From positions 1-21,233 of the IMG/VR virus record IMGVR_UViG_3300044641_000049: a DNA stretch of 21,233 nt. The stretch is one strand, 5' to 3'. The stretch's first letter is position 1. Each line of letters starts with the position of its first letter. The notes beneath the pieces are model-generated. The model saw nothing but the letters and a program-made list of their open reading frames with translations. It did not search any database and was not told the DNA's origin. This DNA comes from a virus. Of the stretch, positions 13,280-19,466 are shown in pieces. A program made the position numbers and the translations under genes.

Positions 13280-13956
13280 CAGCAGATCCTCCCACGAGTC
13301 TTGCCGCGCTGGGCAATACCATCAGCACGAGATGATGCGGAAACTTTGCCACCTTTTTTAAACCCTGAAGCGCCGGTGCCAGTTTTTGTTGTGTATTCCA
13401 AATCTTCTCTAACTGGAAATCTAGATGCGCCACTGCCAGTTGCTCTAGTTGCTTCGGAGTTAGCAGCTTTTGCATAGCCTCTGGCCATTCTTCTGGCCAT
13501 TTCATTTTGCACTTGAAGCTTTGACTTCTTGGGTTTAGGTTTTACTTTTCGCTCTTCCTTTGCTTCTTCGGCCACAGGGGATGTATACCCACCCGCACCA
13601 TCCATGCGTCGGATATTTGATCCCGGCGATGCTGTACGCAAACGCTCTGTCAAATCAACAGTTTCAGAAACTTCTTTTGATTTTGGCAGTTCTTTTGTAT
13701 CGCTAAGTGTAGTAGCACCACGACCGCTGTAATCACTACCCATTTCTGGCACAGGCTTTGTGCTTTCTTCAATCATTTTGCCGCGACCAGCGCCATATTT
13801 GTAATAGGCTTCCGAACCGGGCGAATCGATATTGCCCATACGCAGCCGTTCAAAAAATCCAACCTTGTCGCCTTTAGAGGCTGCTAACCCCTCGCGCTTA
13901 TAGTCTGCCTCTGTTTTGCCGCCTTCTTCGTAACGCTTAACCTTGCGTTTCTTCAT
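13279..13956 (-). CDS. Lys/Gly protein with RADG tag (4)
   Basis: The protein has 225 residues. It begins MKKRKVKRYEEGGKTEADYK and has a long, polar, probably disordered middle with charged stretches. A basic region is present (KVKPKPKKSK, 137-146) and a short helical segment (VQNEMARRMARGYAKAANSE). The tag KKGGKVSASSRADGIAQ then RGKTRGRIC occupies 200-225. It is the longest member of the set and first in transcription order. GGAGGG lies just before the ATG, which overlaps the upstream stop (ATGA). No named domain is recognised. Confidence 0.65.
   Translation of the reverse strand: MKKRKVKRYEEGGKTEADYKREGLAASKGDKVGFFERLRMGNIDSPGSEAYYKYGAGRGKMIEESTKPVPEMGSDYSGRGATTLSDTKELPKSKEVSETVDLTERLRTASPGSNIRRMDGAGGYTSPVAEEAKEERKVKPKPKKSKLQVQNEMARRMARGYAKAANSEATRATGSGASRFPVREDLEYTTKTGTGASGFKKGGKVSASSRADGIAQRGKTRGRIC
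13282..13341 (-). repeat. C-terminal RADG/GKT tag, copy 1
   Basis: This encodes SASSRADGIAQRGKTRGRIC, the last 20 residues of the 225-aa protein, preceded by KKGGKV. It is the reference copy for comparison with the three downstream genes. Confidence 0.85.
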
Positions 13957-14210
13957 AACACCCTCCGTTGCGACTCAATCAGTTGATCTATCTTGGTCTC
14001 AAGACGATTAAACCGCTGGTCAATATGATCTGTGATGCGATCTACTTCTGCCTTTGTAACGTTATCCCGCGCAATCTCCTCACGCGTCTTGTTCAACAAG
14101 ATCGTGATGCGTGCCAGCTCGGAAAACTTCTCATGGGCAATGTACGCAAACAAGCCCACGAACAGCGACAGAGCGCCATTCCAAACGAATGCTAAGTCCA
14201 CGGTTAACAC
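13953..14210 (-). CDS. 85-aa membrane-anchored coiled-coil protein
   Basis: The start is taken as GTG at 14210, overlapping the upstream stop (GTGTTAA), with AAGG 5 nt away. The in-frame ATG at 14297 would overlap the DUF6321-like gene by 94 nt and add a polar segment before the membrane part. From 14210 the protein starts (M)LTVDLAFVWNGALSLFVGLF, has one hydrophobic segment (about 5-24), then a long charged helix with heptads ending DQRFNRLETKIDQLIESQ. Topology resembles XhlA-like or spanin-like small phage membrane proteins, but it lies far from the lysis cassette. Function is unknown. Confidence 0.6.
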   Translation of the reverse strand: MLTVDLAFVWNGALSLFVGLFAYIAHEKFSELARITILLNKTREEIARDNVTKAEVDRITDHIDQRFNRLETKIDQLIESQRRVL

Positions 14211-14458
14211 TTCCACCTTTTCAAAGAAGCCGCCTTCCTTGTTGGGCGACCCTTCTCGTCTTTCATAGGTCCCGGCATTCCAGACATCCGAGCGCAAAAG
14301 GAACGCTTGCGAGCGCCACCCTCTGGCTGCGGAGCCTTAAGATTGCTGCCAGTAGCTTTGTTGTACTTCGCCCTGCCTTTGGCAGTCAGACCCGCGCCCT
14401 TGGATACGGGCAGCTTTTCGCCGCGACCGATAGCAAGGGATGGGGTCTTCTTAGCCAT
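14204..14458 (-). CDS. DUF6321-like small basic protein
   Basis: The protein has 84 residues. It contains GAGLTAKGRAKYNKATGSNL (21-40), APQPEGGARKR (42-52), and the C-terminal hallmark SFCARMSGMPGPMKDEKGRP then TRKAASLKRWKC (53-84). I associate this with the DUF6321 family common in environmental phages. The two Cys (C55, C84) and dense Lys/Arg are conserved features in my recollection. The function is unknown. Its ATG overlaps the stop of the 91-aa gene by 8 nt (ATGGCTAA), so translation is probably coupled. Confidence 0.75.
   Translation of the reverse strand: MAKKTPSLAIGRGEKLPVSKGAGLTAKGRAKYNKATGSNLKAPQPEGGARKRSFCARMSGMPGPMKDEKGRPTRKAASLKRWKC
14213..14219 (-). promoter_or_regulatory. Shine-Dalgarno-like site deciding GTG 14210
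   Basis: AAGGTGG differs from AAGGAGG at one base and ends 2 nt before the GTG. Its AAGG part is 5 nt away. It lies in the last codons of the upstream gene and favours the short form of the membrane protein. Confidence 0.5.
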
Positions 14459-14726
14459 AGAACACCGTCACGTTTGCACCAACACTGGTGACAACAGTCA
14501 GGTTGGATCTGCAAATAATGCCCTGATCAGGGATGTTCAGCGGAGTTACACCTGCCACACCGGGCGCTGTAAACACCACCAAGTTGGATGCTCCATCTCT
14601 GATCTGTACCGTAGCCGTCGTGCCGTACTGAATCAGACCGCCCTTTAAACGGGTGCGGCCTTCAAGCACGACAGTCGTGGCGTTGGCAGGGCATATACCT
14701 GGCCGTACGTCTGATTGCATAGCCAT
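14451..14726 (-). CDS. small beta-rich virion protein
   Basis: The protein has 91 residues and starts MAMQSDVRPGICPANATTVV. It consists of alternating beta strands (ATVQIRDGASNLVVFTAPG, LTVVTSVGANVTVFYG) with two Cys (C12, C72). It has no membrane segment or charge cluster. A G-rich Shine-Dalgarno (GGGGG) precedes the ATG. Sequence character and place after the 155-aa beta-rich gene point to a small capsid-decoration, neck or tail component. I do not recognise a named family. Confidence 0.55.
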   Translation of the reverse strand: MAMQSDVRPGICPANATTVVLEGRTRLKGGLIQYGTTATVQIRDGASNLVVFTAPGVAGVTPLNIPDQGIICRSNLTVVTSVGANVTVFYG

Positions 14727-14738
14727 AGCGGCCCCCTA

Positions 14739-15206
14739 TTAGTTGTTCTGCTGACCAAAGAGGGGATCAGTAACGTAGTAGAGGATGATGCCGCCAACGT
14801 TGCCAGCAGCCGAACTCTTGCTCTGAGTTGTGATCTTGACGTTCTGGGTAGCGCTCATCACAAGACCAAGGCCTGCGCCGTTGCCGGTCGAGCCAGGTGT
14901 AATCGTTGCCACAGCAGAAGCGCCATCAGCAAGGTAAGAAGCATTGTTGGTTGCGCCGTCAACTGTCACGTAGCCAACGTTCATGGTGCCCGAAGTCAAA
15001 GCATCGGTAATCATGACGTGCGTTACAACAGCGTTAGCAGGAAGAATGACTTCAGCAGTCTGACCCTGTGCAACGACAACGTTGCCAGAGACTGCCGCGT
15101 TAGCAACGAAAAAGGTTGCTGCCATGACGCCGGTGCCACAATAGGCTTGGCGAGTGTTATCACCGCCGCCCGAACGCCAAATGGATTGGGTAGTAGATAC
15201 AGCCAT
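14739..15206 (-). CDS. beta-rich virion protein after the HNH gene
   Basis: The protein has 155 residues and starts MAVSTTQSIWRSGGGDNTRQ. It continues with AYCGTGVMAATFFVANAAVSG and long Val/Ala/Thr strands (VVVAQGQTAEVILP, VTHVMITDALTSG), ending GGIILYYVTDPLFGQQNN. It is beta-rich with few charges, typical of virion proteins. AAAGGA lies 8 nt before the ATG, after a 91-nt non-coding gap. It is the first structural gene after the capsid terminator and HNH gene. The specific role (head fibre, decoration, tail) cannot be told. Confidence 0.6.
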   Translation of the reverse strand: MAVSTTQSIWRSGGGDNTRQAYCGTGVMAATFFVANAAVSGNVVVAQGQTAEVILPANAVVTHVMITDALTSGTMNVGYVTVDGATNNASYLADGASAVATITPGSTGNGAGLGLVMSATQNVKITTQSKSSAAGNVGGIILYYVTDPLFGQQNN

Positions 15207-15297
15207 CGAATTGTTCCTTTACACACAAAGATTTCTCTACCCATCGGTGTGTCGTCTGCTGGATCAGTTGAGTAGAGCGAAACTCCAGATTGTTTTA
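15207..15297 (-). other. non-coding gap with possible stem
   Basis: This is one of the longest spaces without a gene in the window (91 nt). It holds the ribosome site of the 155-aa gene and a possible 8-bp stem (15235-15242 with 15270-15277, one wobble pair, 27-nt loop). No T-run follows, so it is not an intrinsic terminator. I see no convincing promoter in it. Confidence 0.35.
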
Positions 15298-15801
15298 CTA
15301 CAAAGGAAAGCTTGACATCTCCTCAGTCAAAAACTTATTGCCTTTAATTCTGTTTACCATATGCGGCACCACACGCAAATTTTTTGGCACATGTAATCCG
15401 CATACTACTTTGCTATTAAGTGGAACAATGTAATCAACTTCCCACTTAAACCCAAAAATTTTTTCCCGTTCTTTTGCCAGAGCATAAGCTTCTTGCAAAA
15501 AAAACAACTCACCTTCTCCTACCCATTTTGGAGTCGCCTGCTTTTTTGCGGCGCGACGTTTTGCATATCGTGCATTCGTTTTGTCTGGTGATTTTGTATA
15601 TTGCTTTTTGTTGCTTTGCCTCATCTTTTCTGCATTAGCCTGTGCCCACGCCTGTCCTATGGCTTTTTGGCACTCAATGCAGGCATGTGTAGATACGTAT
15701 CTAGGAGAAAAATGTCCATGCTTGCAAGGTTTGCCGGTGTCATAAGTTTGGCTACCTTTTGCTAAAGCTTCGGCTCTTTCAGCACCTATGATTCGCGCCA
15801 T
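15298..15801 (-). CDS. HNH homing-endonuclease-like protein, catalytic His replaced
   Basis: The protein has 167 residues. An N-terminal Cys/His cluster (C26, H28/H30, C41, C44 in GKPCKHGHFSPRY and CIEC) is of the zinc-finger type common in phage HNH proteins. A basic linker (60-90) and a C-terminal HNH core follow: EVDYIVPL (121-128), VCGLHVPKNLRVVP (133-146), VNRIKGNKF (149-157). In family members the first motif is DH; here it is D123-Y124 (TAC), one base from CAC. The later Asn residues remain. Hand counts of four lines give about 42 % GC, against about 53 % in a capsid-gene line. This indicates a mobile insertion, possibly no longer catalytic. Confidence 0.75.
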   Translation of the reverse strand: MARIIGAERAEALAKGSQTYDTGKPCKHGHFSPRYVSTHACIECQKAIGQAWAQANAEKMRQSNKKQYTKSPDKTNARYAKRRAAKKQATPKWVGEGELFFLQEAYALAKEREKIFGFKWEVDYIVPLNSKVVCGLHVPKNLRVVPHMVNRIKGNKFLTEEMSSFPL

Positions 15802-15823
15802 GCAAACCCCAACAATTTACTGC

Positions 15824-15832
15824 GTTATAGCA
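15824..15832 (-). promoter_or_regulatory. candidate extended -10 promoter before HNH gene
   Basis: On the minus strand TGCTATAAC (TGn plus TATAAC) lies just after the terminator and about 22 nt before the HNH start. No good -35 is present. It could restart transcription of the HNH gene and the genes beyond it. Confidence 0.25.
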
Positions 15833-15841
15833 TAAATCTAT

Positions 15842-15869
15842 AAAAAAAGGGGGGTTTATCACCCCCCTT
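15842..15869 (-). terminator. intrinsic terminator after the capsid gene
   Basis: Read on the minus strand, a 9-bp perfect stem (AAGGGGGGT and ACCCCCCTT) with a 5-nt loop is followed directly by a run of seven or more T. It begins 4 nt after the capsid stop codon. In the plus direction no T-run of that quality follows, so it acts on the minus strand. It can end or attenuate head-gene transcripts or protect the 3' end of capsid mRNA. Confidence 0.9.
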
Positions 15870-15872
15870 CTA

Positions 15873-16781
15873 TTACGCGCCCTGCGATGCGAACATGCCA
15901 AGTGGATCGCTGAATCCAAAGCTGTAACGCTCACGTGATTTGTATCTCACGTTCCCTGTATCAAAATCCCCGTCCATGGAATTGGACATCGGCGTACGAA
16001 CAAAGTGCTTCATGCCGTTTGGAACGTCAGTGGTCAGGAACCATGCGTTGTTATCGGTCAAGTAGTGGTTGATCGTATAGCCTTCTGGGATGGAACCGTT
16101 GTTAACGATCGCGTTCACGTCGTTGTCATTGGTGCCAGGACGCAGTTGCGTTTCCAGCAGTCGGGTTGCCACGAACTGCAATGCTGGAGGCACAACCAGT
16201 TTACGTGGGCGTGCGGCGATCAGCAGACCACGTTCGTCAGTCCAAGCTGCGATCTGGATAACTGCGTTTTCCAACGCGGTTTCCGAGAGGTCAACTTGAG
16301 TCGACGGAGTGTTGCTGTTGGTGCCACCGCTAACCAGCGGGTGTGCTGTGCTGAACAGAGCCACGCCGTCACCACCGGGGTAGTTAGACGAGAAGCCGTT
16401 GTTCAGTACTGCTGCTGCCTTAACCTGCTTGGTGTAAGCCATCGCACGAGCCAGCGCCTTGGTATAACGAGCCGACAGGCTGTCATACAGGTTATCTTCG
16501 ATGGCCTCTTCGGTCAGCGAGAAACCCAGAGCGATGGTTTCGTGGTTGTATCGTGCGGTCCAAGCTTCCTGGCCGTTGTCGTACCGGATCGCAGAACCTT
16601 CGTTCTTGACCGGTGCAGCACTAAAGCCAGAGAGCTTGGTCTCTTCTTCGAAGGAACGCTCAGAGGTCTCAGTTTCGTAGATCTCTTTGTGTTCTTCACC
16701 ATAACGAGCGTACTCCATGCCGAACAAAGCGTTCAGGCCAGGCAGTAGCTCTTTCAATAATTGTGCGCGTGAAATAGCCAT
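15873..16781 (-). CDS. major capsid protein (Mu gpT-like, HK97 fold)
   Basis: The protein has 302 residues. It has an N-terminal helix (SRAQLLKELLPGLNALF), then an extended part with ETETSERSFEEETKLSGFSA (37-56). It continues with HETIALGFSLTEEAIEDNLY (80-99), the spine helix SARYTKALARAMAYTKQVKA (103-122), and GDGVALFSTAHPLVSGG (137-153). The HETIALGFSLTEEAIEDN and ALFSTAHPLV blocks resemble Mu-type gpT major head subunits. The size is usual and no scaffold domain is fused. AAGGAG lies 6 nt before the ATG. It follows the scaffold candidate and a head protein, the expected order. Assembly probably involves the GroES-like protein upstream. Confidence 0.88.
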   Translation of the reverse strand: MAISRAQLLKELLPGLNALFGMEYARYGEEHKEIYETETSERSFEEETKLSGFSAAPVKNEGSAIRYDNGQEAWTARYNHETIALGFSLTEEAIEDNLYDSLSARYTKALARAMAYTKQVKAAAVLNNGFSSNYPGGDGVALFSTAHPLVSGGTNSNTPSTQVDLSETALENAVIQIAAWTDERGLLIAARPRKLVVPPALQFVATRLLETQLRPGTNDNDVNAIVNNGSIPEGYTINHYLTDNNAWFLTTDVPNGMKHFVRTPMSNSMDGDFDTGNVRYKSRERYSFGFSDPLGMFASQGA

Positions 16782-16791
16782 GTCTTACTCC

Positions 16792-17457
16792 TTAAACGCC
16801 GGTCGGGTTCAGATACGCATGACCGCCTGTAACCGTCGAGGTTACCGTGTTTGCGCCAGCCAAGTTAATGGACGCGGTGCTAACAATGTACGGTGCGTTA
16901 AATTTGCAAATGAACTCGCAGAAGCCGTTTGCGCTGTTCGACGTGTCAGGGACAATATCGACAACACGGATCGGCAGAGATGCAGTCGTGGCAAACGAGG
17001 TACCAAGAATTGCAACTTGCGAGTCGCCAGTGGTGTTAGAACCATTGTTCTGTACCAGTGCAGCGTTTAGGCCGATCTGTTCCGAGCTATAGAAAGCAAC
17101 GGTAGTACCGGACGAAACGGCAGCCACTTTGAACAGAACATCCGGGTCATCCACAATGTAAGCCTGGATGTCAGGAGCATTAGTACCGCCAGTGTAAGAC
17201 TGGAAGTTCAGCTTCTGCTGGGTGGACGGGTTCGTGTAAGTGCAGCCAACAAAGATGCCAACCGGAGTCGCAGTCGTCGTACCAGTATCCTTGACGATAG
17301 TGCCGTCACTGTTTAGCTTGACCACATCACCATAGTAAATGCTGGTGTTGTAGGCAGCCGCGATACGGAACAGACGAGTCGAACCGGCGTACACCTGACC
17401 ACCGATCAAATTGATCGGTTGAAGCCCATAAGGCTTCGATACAGTAGGATATGCCAT
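16792..17457 (-). CDS. head-associated beta-rich protein (decoration candidate)
   Basis: The protein has 221 residues and starts MAYPTVSKPYGLQPINLIGG, with beta strands throughout (YYGDVVKLNSDGTIV, ATPVGIFVGCTY, QAYIVDDPDVLFKV). A central QIGLNAALVQ element is followed by more strands and an Asn/Thr-rich end (HAYLNPTGV). The MAYPTVSKPYGLxPxNLIGG opening is familiar from proteins encoded just before the capsid gene in environmental podoviruses. GGAG is 6 nt before the ATG. Its place next to the capsid gene suggests a capsid-stabilising or decoration protein; this role is inferred. Confidence 0.65.
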   Translation of the reverse strand: MAYPTVSKPYGLQPINLIGGQVYAGSTRLFRIAAAYNTSIYYGDVVKLNSDGTIVKDTGTTTATPVGIFVGCTYTNPSTQQKLNFQSYTGGTNAPDIQAYIVDDPDVLFKVAAVSSGTTVAFYSSEQIGLNAALVQNNGSNTTGDSQVAILGTSFATTASLPIRVVDIVPDTSNSANGFCEFICKFNAPYIVSTASINLAGANTVTSTVTGGHAYLNPTGV

Positions 17458-17474
17458 CGTTTACTCCAAAAAGT

Positions 17475-17924
17475 TTAAGTACCGCCACCTCTCGAAGTCG
17501 ATGAATTCGACTCCTTGAAGAGCGGCATACGTGGGTCATTTTGCCGCATAAGGTTGTTGTCCACCGCCTTGATTTGCTGTTCCGACTGTTGCAGGTAATG
17601 GTGATTACGCTGCTCGGCTAACTCCTCTGGCGTCTTGCACAACAACACATCGCCAATTTGAACGCAGTCTTTCCATCTGCCTTCGCCATTGACTAGCAGT
17701 TGATACTGCGGTTGCTCCTCGACCTTGACCGGCTCCCAACCTTCCTTCAACTTCATGGAAACGTTACGAGCGTCAGTTTGCCCCTGAAGCAATACGCGAA
17801 TCCAACGATACTTGTACCCTGGCTGCTTATCTGGTTCTGGCAGAAGCTCCGGTGGCATCCACTGCTTGGGACGCTCCGCTTGAGTACGAGTTTCGATATT
17901 ACGTGGTGTACGGTTCTCAGCCAT
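17475..17924 (-). CDS. conserved head-module protein, unknown function
   Basis: The protein has 149 residues. A polar N-terminus (1-33) is followed by YKYRWIRVLLQGQTDARNVS then MKLKEGWEPV (37-66), GRWKDCVQIGDVLLCKTPEE (82-101) and a Gln-rich helix (AEQRNHHYLQQSEQQIKAVD). The end is Ser/Gly-rich and disordered (SNSSTSRGGGT). The KEGWEPV and GDVLLCKTPEEL segments recur in phages between scaffold and capsid genes. GGAGG in the end of the scaffold gene serves as its ribosome site, and its ATG directly follows that gene's stop. An assembly or minor head role is inferred. Confidence 0.65.
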   Translation of the reverse strand: MAENRTPRNIETRTQAERPKQWMPPELLPEPDKQPGYKYRWIRVLLQGQTDARNVSMKLKEGWEPVKVEEQPQYQLLVNGEGRWKDCVQIGDVLLCKTPEELAEQRNHHYLQQSEQQIKAVDNNLMRQNDPRMPLFKESNSSTSRGGGT

Positions 17925-18863
17925 TTATCTACCCTCCAGTTTCATCATTTCCTTGACGTACATATCCAGTGGAACGCCCAATTTCTTGGCCGCGTTTACC
18001 GCCGACTGCGAAACTTTGACTTTTTTGGAGCCAGTAGTACGCGTCGCTGGAGCTACGACAGGAGCGGGTTTTTCACGCTGGGGTTTTGATTCCGGCGCTT
18101 CGGCTTCTTCCCGTTCTTCAAAATGCTCTGGGAATCGACGACGCATAGTGTCGTCAACCTTCTTCCAGTATTCGTCCGTGGACGGATATGACGCCCCGTA
18201 CTGTGAGACTAGCTTCTGATGCAAGCCCAGAGCTAAGCTAGTCATTTCCTCGTCCTTACCGAACCATTCGTTGCGCTCTTGCCACGCAACTGCCCTGTGG
18301 TCAGGACGAGGCACTGGATTTGGTTGCGTTTGTACCTCAGTTTCAGGATCTTGTCTAGACGGAACAAAATCGTTAACTCGCTGCAACCTAAACTGCGCGG
18401 TGTTCAGCCGTGCTTGGGCTTCGACCAGTTGGTCTCCATCACCAAGATCGTACGCTTCTTTGTACGCTTTCTTGGCCGCATCAAACTCTAGCTCCGCAGC
18501 ATTCTTGGCTGTCTCGACGTAGACCTGTTCGCCTTGGGTCAGTCGACCTTTCAGCGTTTGATTCTCCGCCATCAGCCGCTTGGCATACTCCAATGCCTCC
18601 TGCTGCTCACGTAATGCCGCCTCCTTCTCGCGGCGCTCGTCGTGCCAGACCTTCTTCATCTGCTTCAGACGAAGCTTGACGTTCTCCGAATAATCCTCAA
18701 GCTCATCGTTCTCTAATTCCTCGACAACCTCCTTGGGCATAGGCTCGCGGCCTCTGTCCTGCGGCGGTGTGTCATCTTCAATTTCGAACTCAAATTCCTC
18801 GGAAGTGGAATCGTTGCCACCCTCATCAGGAAACTTGTATTCATCTTGCTGCATAGTTGCCAT
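17925..18863 (-). CDS. scaffold-like protein
   Basis: The protein has 312 residues. The N-terminus is strongly acidic (about 8-60, EEFEFEIEDDTPP, EELENDELEDYSE). A long charged coiled coil follows (about 62-150), and a Pro/Glu/Lys linker (about 253-283) leads to a basic C-terminal helix pair (VKVSQSAVNAAKKLG, YVKEMMKLEGR). Acidic helical bodies with a basic capsid-binding C-terminus are typical of internal scaffolds, and the gene lies between portal and capsid genes where scaffolds are found. AAAGGAG stands 6 nt before the ATG. No protease motif is seen in the window. Family homology is not visible; the call is from architecture and position. Confidence 0.7.
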   Translation of the reverse strand: MATMQQDEYKFPDEGGNDSTSEEFEFEIEDDTPPQDRGREPMPKEVVEELENDELEDYSENVKLRLKQMKKVWHDERREKEAALREQQEALEYAKRLMAENQTLKGRLTQGEQVYVETAKNAAELEFDAAKKAYKEAYDLGDGDQLVEAQARLNTAQFRLQRVNDFVPSRQDPETEVQTQPNPVPRPDHRAVAWQERNEWFGKDEEMTSLALGLHQKLVSQYGASYPSTDEYWKKVDDTMRRRFPEHFEEREEAEAPESKPQREKPAPVVAPATRTTGSKKVKVSQSAVNAAKKLGVPLDMYVKEMMKLEGR

Positions 18864-18877
18864 GTGTTTCTCCTTTG

Positions 18878-19279
18878 TTAAACCCGGCTAATGCCGCGTG
18901 GGTCTTGGACCACGGCCTCTACCACGTCATCATTCAAAAGTCTGAACTCTTGACCGTGAATCTTGAGGCGGGTGCCGGTGTTCGGACGGGCGAGAATGAA
19001 ATCCCCTTCCTTGCACCATGGGCCGTTGGGGAACCGCTTTTCATCTTTGTAGCAGTCTGGTCCCATCTTGATTACAAAGAACACGGTTGCCAGCACCTGC
19101 TCAAAGTGGATGGTTGAATCCGCCTTGACTAAGCCGCTGTCAAACTTTTCCTCGGCAGGCGGAAGCGCTACTAGGATGTGATACCCAGTCGGCTCCGGCA
19201 GTTGCTTTGCTTTCTCCTCGGCTGTTTCTGGCAGCGTCGAAGTCTCGCCATCTTGACTGGCGATTAAAAGTTCACTCAT
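18878..19279 (-). CDS. GroES-like co-chaperonin
   Basis: The protein has 133 residues from ATG 19279, chosen because GGAG lies 7 nt upstream and the start overlaps the previous stop (ATGAGTGA); an in-frame ATG at 19309 lacks such a site. After a 30-residue variable N-terminus comes GYHILVALPP (32-41). The candidate mobile loop FDSGLVKADSTIHFEQVLAT follows (46-65), with SGLVK where GroES has the GroEL-binding GGIVL. KEGDFILARPNTGTRLKIHG and LLNDDVVEAVV complete the beta barrel. It would cap host GroEL for folding of phage head proteins, as phage T4 gp31 does. The third mobile-loop hydrophobic is Lys. Confidence 0.75.
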   Translation of the reverse strand: MSELLIASQDGETSTLPETAEEKAKQLPEPTGYHILVALPPAEEKFDSGLVKADSTIHFEQVLATVFFVIKMGPDCYKDEKRFPNGPWCKEGDFILARPNTGTRLKIHGQEFRLLNDDVVEAVVQDPRGISRV

Positions 19280-19463
19280 CTGAAAACTCCATTTTCTTTG
19301 CGAGGTCAAGGATGTAGCCCTCTGCTAGGGATAAGCCTCGAATCTCCCCGCAAAGTTTTTGATAGTCAGCGAAGTCTTTGGCCGCGTTGTTAGCCACTGC
19401 TTCAACTATCTGATCACGCTTGTCACGTACCTGTTTGATCAGCACCTCAAGCGCTTTATCCAT
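19272..19463 (-). CDS. 63-aa helical protein between portal and GroES-like gene
   Basis: The protein has 63 residues and starts MDKALEVLIKQVRDKRDQIV, with a helix-rich charged sequence and a second helix (DYQKLCGEIRGLSLAEGYIL). It begins 3 nt after the portal stop, uses AAGGG in the portal end as ribosome site, and overlaps the GroES-like gene by 8 nt. Small helical proteins in this place are frequent in environmental podoviruses and have no assigned role. A portal- or packaging-associated function is possible from position. Confidence 0.65.
   Translation of the reverse strand: MDKALEVLIKQVRDKRDQIVEAVANNAAKDFADYQKLCGEIRGLSLAEGYILDLAKKMEFSDE
19287..19290 (-). promoter_or_regulatory. Shine-Dalgarno deciding the GroES-like start
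   Basis: GGAG lies 7 nt before ATG 19279, inside the last codons of the 63-aa gene. It decides for the MSELLIASQ start over the upstream in-frame ATG at 19309. Confidence 0.7.
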
Positions 19464-19466
19464 AAA

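Noticed and set aside
14715-15275. Plus-strand frame of 186 codons
   Set aside because: It covers the 155-aa beta-rich gene in antisense and has no recognisable product.
15235-15277. Stem in the gap before the 155-aa gene as a terminator or riboswitch
   Set aside because: The loop is long (27 nt), the stem has a wobble and no T-run follows; there is not enough to support a function.
16005-16748. Plus-strand frame of 247 codons opposite the capsid gene
   Set aside because: It lies entirely within the well-supported capsid gene, has no family pattern and no fitting neighbours on that strand.
18878-19309. Longer start (ATG 19309) for the GroES-like gene
   Set aside because: No Shine-Dalgarno at proper distance, while ATG 19279 has GGAG 7 nt away and the usual overlap.
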